Assembly (NCBI GenBank): GCA_020465985.1
Contig: JAANYP010006647.1
Location: forward strand, 248,001 to 312,000
Origin: Centrapalus pauciflorus
Lineage: Eukaryota; Streptophyta; Magnoliopsida; Asterales; Asteraceae
Length of the DNA: 64,000 bases
Direction of reading: 5' to 3'
Position numbers and translations under genes: made by a program. Positions 59,337 through 64,000 of the stretch are shown one piece after another (positions within the stretch are counted from its first letter, which is position 1; every line of letters starts with the position of its first letter). Below the pieces are notes generated by a model. That model did not search any database, was not told the DNA's origin, and worked only from the letters and a program-made list of their open reading frames with translations.

Positions 59337-60775
59337 GACTGGTAGAACGACCTAAAGATAAATTAATCATTGGCACGAAGTGGATCTTCAAGAATAAGAA
59401 GGATGAACATGGTGTCATCATTCGTAACAAAGCACGACTTGTTGCCAAAGGATACAGTCAACAAGAAAGGATCAATTACGATGAGACGTTTGCTCCTGTT
59501 GCAAGAATAGAAGCAATTAGGATGTTTCTAGCATTTGCTGCTCATATAAACTTCACAGTTTACCAAATGGATGTAAAAAGTAAGTTTTTAAACGGGGAAT
59601 TAACTGATGAAGTTTATACATATCAGCCAGAAGGGTTTACCGATCCTTCGAAGCCTGATCATGTATATATTTTAGATAAATCGCTGTATGGCCTTAAACA
59701 AGCACCGCGTGCTTGGTATGATGCACTTTCAACATACTTGTTGAAAAGTGGATTTAACAAAGGTGCAGTTGATACTACCCTGTTTATAAAACGTCAGGGG
59801 CCAGATATTATAGTAATTCAAATATATGTAGACGATATAATATTTGGGTCTACAAATCCTGAATTTTGTAAGAAATTCGCTTTCTTAATGTCCCAGAAAT
59901 TTGAAATGAGCATGATGGGAGAAATAAATTTTTTCTTAGGTTTACAAGTTAAACAATTGACTGATGGTATCTTTATAAATCAGTCCAAATATATTCAAGA
60001 CATGTTAAAGAAATTTTACATGGTCAACAGTACTCCTATGAAAACTCCCATGGCTCCGGATTCAAAATCCAAACTCGATGAGGACATTTCAGGGAAACCT
60101 GTAGATGTAACTCATTATCGAGGAATAATTGGGTCATTAATGTATTTAACTACTAGTAAACCTGATATTATGTTTGATACATGTGTTTGTGCTAGATATC
60201 AGGCAAATCCAAAAGAATCAGTTTTAGCTGCTGCTAAAAGAATTCTAAGATATCTGAAGGGAACGCCAAACCTTGGTTTATGGTATCCCTGAGAATCTTC
60301 ATTCAATTTAGCTGCTTTTTCTGATGCTGATCACGCAGGTGATAAGATGGACAGAAAAAGTACATCAGGTGCAGTTCAATTCTTAGGTGACAAACCCGTC
60401 TGCTGGTCATCCAAGAAACATCACTGTGTTTCATTGTCTACAGGTGAAGCAGAATATGTTGCTGTATCATCATGCTGTTCTCAGGTGTTGTGGATGAAGA
60501 GCCAATTGCGAGACTACGGGTTTACACCACAGAAGATTCTGATATATTGTGATTCTCAGAGCGCAATTACTATAGCATCTAATCCAGTGCAACACTCAAA
60601 AACAAAACACATCGACATCCGGTATCACTTTATTAAGGATCATGTTGAAAATGGTAATATATAATTATACTTTGTTCCTACTAAATATCAATTAGCTGAC
60701 TTGTTTACCGAAGCATTAGATGAAAAAATGTTTAATTTTTTGGTATACAAGTTGGGTATGTTAAATCATTAGATT
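59337..60775 (+). pseudogene. Copia reverse transcriptase and RNase H
   Basis: RT motifs (GTKWIFKNKKDEHG, VYQMDVKSKFLNGE, LYGLKQAPRAWYD, IYVDDIIFGS) and RNase H motifs (AFSDADHAG, STGEAEYVAV, IYCDSQSAI, HIDIRYHFIKD) are in one frame. In-frame stops lie at ~60290 (TGA) and ~60662 (TAA). The end (LADLFTEALD, LGMLNH) matches the copia C-terminus. Confidence 0.85.
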
Positions 60776-60907
60776 TAATAATTCAGTAGTTACAAATTAT
60801 AATTTTAAATTTACATTTTTTATTTTGATCTTCATTTGATGTTAAATTCATGAATTTTAAAAAGGGTTTAAATTTTTCAGAATTTAACAGATCTGGATTG
60901 TCATGTG

Positions 60908-61045
60908 CAGGGGGGCAGAAAAATAATTTTATCTGATTTTGAGAAAATTTGATAAATTTTATCTGATATTTTATAGGGGGAGCTGACATGAAAAATATTG
61001 TATACATCTAGGGGGAGCTACATTGCAAACATCAAGGGGGAGCTT
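60908..61045 (+). other. Cluster of polypurine-tract-like boxes
   Basis: CAGGGGGGCAG (~60908), ATAGGGGGAGCTGAC (~60973), CTAGGGGGAGCTAC (~61009) and CAAGGGGGAGCTTT (~61034). Multiple PPT copies after pol are a known trait of Sirevirus elements. Confidence 0.75.
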
Positions 61046-62799
61046 TTTATGATTTTGATAATATTTTTTTACGTGTGATTTTTAATTTTCATTTTTAATC
61101 TTAGTTAAAATTTTTGTTTTTAGTCTTATTTTTAAGTGTAGTAAATTTTTTTTAGTGTTATCAAATTTTTTTATTTTCTATTAATTTTGTTTTGTTTTGT
61201 TTTATTTATTTATTTTTTGCTTTATATTTTTGGAAGGAAAATATGGGTTTATGAGAAATGGGCTTGAAATGAATTTAAAAAAAAATGTGGGCCGGGTATT
61301 TTTTATTTGAACTTTTGAAATTTTTAACTATAAAGTTGAATTTCAAATTTCAATTTCAACTTTTCGAAATCACCCACTATTCATCTTCTCTTTTAACGCA
61401 CCTTCCTTCATCACTAAGAAACCTAAAAAAAACTCTCAAACCTTCAGTTATTTCAAACAAGAAAGCAACAAATTGTGAGTTTTATTTCTGTTTTATGCTT
61501 TTTATTTCTGTATTAGACATGTTATGTTTAGTGTATTAAATTTTTTTTTCCATATCACTGTGTGTGCGAATGAACATCAAGAGTGTTCATGGATATTTGA
61601 ATTTTGGTTGTCTATCTTGCAAATTAATAGTGTGGATGGTTACAGATTCTCAATATGAACTTGAATCTTCAATTTCAAAGTTCAATTTTATCTACACTAA
61701 CAGAAAATTGAATTTTATGTTCATATTATTTCGAGTTCTTAAGTTCCAGAAATTCGGATTTTTCACAAATATGTTGTTGTTTCTGAACAAAGTTCAGTAA
61801 ACAAAACTTGTCTGAAATCCATTTTCGAGTGGGGGACAATTTTTTAATTAGTAGTACAGTTCCTGGAATCAAAATGTTGAAAATCTGAGTGTAGGACTTA
61901 AACATATTTTCAACAACATTTTCTCGAATAACACTATAATCGAGTATTCAGTCAGTTTTATTCGAGTTGAATAATATGTTACCCGAGAAATATGATGTTT
62001 TATTCGAGTTGCTTACTAAGTCAATCGAGAATCATTAAGAGTTAATCGAGTTGGCCAAGTATTGTAATCGAGTTGGACTCTTGATAGTCTAAGTTCCTTC
62101 ATGATATATTCGAGTTGAACAGAGTTCAATCCTTAGATTTAATATTTCATTCGAGTTGAGTCATATAACATCCGCGTTGGATTTATTCTTAGTTCGAGAA
62201 CCATTCTTTGATGTTCGAGTTGATTTGACTCAAGGACTTGGAAAATTTTCAAACTCATTCTCGATAAGTTTTTAAATCGAGAAATTTTTATATTCATTCG
62301 AGTTGTGTTGTGAATCATTCGAGATTCATTCCAAGTCATTCGAGTTTGTACTTAGACTCATTCGAGATTCATTCCAAGACTTTCGAGTTTGTACATAGAC
62401 TCATTCGAGAAGCATTTCACATCATTCGAGTTTGTACATAGACTCATTCGAGGAGTCTTATGTATCATTCGAGATTCATCATCAATTTTTGTTGGAAATT
62501 TTCTAAGTGTTGGGAGTTTACATATTTTAAGAAAAATATTACATTTTTTCAAGAAATTGTTTAAATCTGTGTTTTTCTAACACTGGTATCTGAAAGATTG
62601 ACTTTGGAATCCTATCAATACTATTTTCATACTATTGTTTGGAATCCCAATGCTTTAAACAGAAAAACACATATTTTTATAATTTCTGGCAAAATGTTCT
62701 ATTTTTCTATTTTGCAAGATTTCATTTGTTTATCTGCTGAATCTAACATGTTTATTATGTTCCACATGTTACAAATGGCTTCTTCATGGTCAATCTCAA
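61046..62799 (+). other. Long spacer with ATTCGAG/TCGAGTT array
   Basis: 61046-61540 is T-rich, then holds a leader-like stretch (61375-61480) ending near a GTGAGT donor-like site. 61930-62480 has dozens of ATTCGAG, TCGAGTTG and TCGAGATTC words like those in the leader at 52680-54070. No gene was seen. Confidence 0.6.
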
Positions 62800-63275
62800 C
62801 ATTCAAACTCCTCTTACTCCCATTCTTCATCTAACCATACTCTTGTATCCAAACCCGTTCGTTCAGCATCTGTTACTAGACCTTCACCATCTACCCTTAT
62901 ACCTGACAATCAGTTGGTAAAGCCTAAATATTGTCTACCATTCAAAGATAATAACCACCGCCTGGATACCAAAGTTATCAAAGTAAGCCACCCAATCATT
63001 GTTGATATTCTCAAAGGCCATCCTTTGGGATACCTTCTCCAATACAAACCTTCCATTCCTCAAGTATATCTTCAACAATTCTGGCACACCGTTAAGTTTG
63101 TTCCTACAGATGGTAACCATCACTTCAAGGTTACCATCGATGAATATAAAACCAAGATCACTCTTGCTAGACTCAGACACAATCTATTTCTACCCCGTAG
63201 AATAGATACTATAAACTTTCCAGAGTTAGCTGATTTTGAGGATTTTGTATCAGACGAGGAGTTGGTCCATGACCT
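62800..63275 (+). pseudogene. Partial third ORF of the second copia element
   Basis: An open frame (…SYSHSSSNHTLVSKPV..., then LPFKDNNHRLDTKVIKVSHP, IYLQQFWHTVKF-type region near 63070) with the same style and position as the 41740-44565 ORF: 'yi.qFW' after an N-terminal Leu-rich helix. No in-frame ATG near the beginning was found. The ORF is cut by the LTR inserted at 63276, where it runs into a stop within the LTR. Confidence 0.6.
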
Positions 63276-63938
63276 TGTCAGGATCTGAACTTAACTACCT
63301 AAGATTAACTGATTTTAATTGATCAGAGTGTAAACCAATAATCTTATATTAAATCAAAGTCTAATTAAGAAGTTTGCGGAATAACACTTAATTACTTTTA
63401 TAAAAGCTTTCAGAATTCATAACAGATAAACATAAGAAATAAACAAAATTGCTTGTATTGCTGAATCAGAATGATTACAATCACCTCTAATCTGTTTGAT
63501 TAGACGAAGAACACAAATTGTTCTTAGGGTTTTACAACCTTAGAGGCTTATGAAAACTTAAACAAAAAGCAATTACAAACTTGAATATGCAGAAAACTTC
63601 TATATAATAGAAAAACCTATTCTATGTATTTATAATGCTTTCTGATTCGTTTCCTTGAAGGACTCTGACTTCTCTGATAGTAGATATGCTGGAATCTTCG
63701 TGTAAATATCTTTTCCTGAATATCAGCACTTTCTCTTTATGAAACCGTTGAGCAGCTTGAAACACTTAGCAGCTTGAGCAGGGAAGCTTGAGTGAAATTA
63801 CTCTGGCAGCTTGAACTTTTGTACTAGCAGCTCGAACTTTTTCAACTAACAGCATGAACTTTGTACTTACACAGAAATTCTACTAACAGTCTGAGAAGTC
63901 TAACTAACAGTTTGAACTACTTAGAATATTTCCCAACA
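63276..63938 (-). repeat. LTR of a third copia element (same family as 41379-51595)
   Basis: About 663 bp matching 50940-51595, again with CAGCTTGA words. The following 63939-64000 matches the internal sequence right of 41638, including the polypurine tract. This is therefore the 3' LTR of a minus-strand element whose body lies beyond the right edge. Confidence 0.88.
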
Positions 63939-64000
63939 ATCTCCCCCTAACTTAAATTCTTTACACAAAACTTTAAGTTCTATACAAATAAGGAAATAAA

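Larger units (their letters stand above)
51954..64000 (+). mobile_element. Second Ty1/copia element, plus strand, extends beyond the window
   Basis: In order: a short LTR (51954-52243), PBS, 1.9-kb repeat-rich leader, broken gag, protease, integrase, RT-RNase H, several polypurine tracts, a repeat-rich spacer, and a partial third ORF interrupted at 63276 by another copia LTR. No copy of the 51954 LTR was found downstream, so the 3' LTR should lie past 64000. Many stops and frameshifts mark it as old. Confidence 0.8.

Overview
The window looks like repeat-rich nuclear DNA of a flowering plant. It shows spliced eukaryotic gene structures, long AT-rich spacers, TA microsatellites, a non-autonomous Helitron, hAT-type and long-TIR MITEs, a two-gene Mutator-like element (MULE), and nested Ty1/copia and Ty3/gypsy retrotransposons. 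The extra open reading frame downstream of copia RNase H (41740-44565, with a diverged relative at 62800-63275) resembles retroelement proteins I associate with Asteraceae (Artemisia/Tanacetum type). That placement is from memory and is an inference. I found no confident host gene, tRNA, rRNA or CRISPR array; almost everything is mobile DNA.

Layout. 1-136: end of an LTR whose family recurs at 23451-28890. 322-2020: long-inverted-repeat element. 2031-2524: Helitron. 2816-14244: three TA tracts separating a small TIR element (2866-3855) and a complete-looking MULE of about 10.3 kb (3931-14196). The MULE has matching TIRs and two convergent multi-exon genes: a FAR1-type transposase on + and a Ulp1-like protease gene on -. 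14245-20170: MITE-rich DNA. 20171-29262: a decayed 'gypsy-type transposon' gene and minisatellite, split by a non-autonomous LTR retrotransposon (23451-28890, TSD TGGAG). 29262-33269: fragments of minus-strand Ty3/gypsy elements. 33270-41378: a plus-strand Ty3/gypsy with near-identical 2-kb LTRs but a ruined pol. 41379-51595: a minus-strand copia element with a 941-codon third ORF. 51954 to beyond the window: a second copia element on +, with a repeat-filled leader, several polypurine tracts and a partial third ORF. A third LTR (63276-63938) interrupts it.

How the parts work together. The most interesting unit is the MULE. Its transposase has the FAR1 domain, DDE residues, SWIM finger and zinc knuckle in order, in five exons whose phases all agree. 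The second gene joins a basic N-terminus, a middle domain typical of plant transposon ULP proteins, and a Ulp1 catalytic core. A short motif (consensus ATTCARYATATCAT) is scattered about eighteen times through the element's introns and spacer, and I did not notice it elsewhere in the window. This recalls the Arabidopsis VANDAL systems, in which an element-encoded protein binds repeats in its own non-coding DNA to lift silencing, so the MULE is a candidate self-recognising transposon system.

The retroelements show a second theme. Coding capacity is decayed (protease catalytic Asp lost in both copias, pol destroyed in the gypsy) while LTRs or accessory ORFs stay intact, which suggests mobilisation in trans. 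The untranslated regions of both the gypsy and the copia elements hold dense arrays of TTCGA-containing motifs. In the gypsy LTRs these arrays lie inside what looks like a conserved intron.
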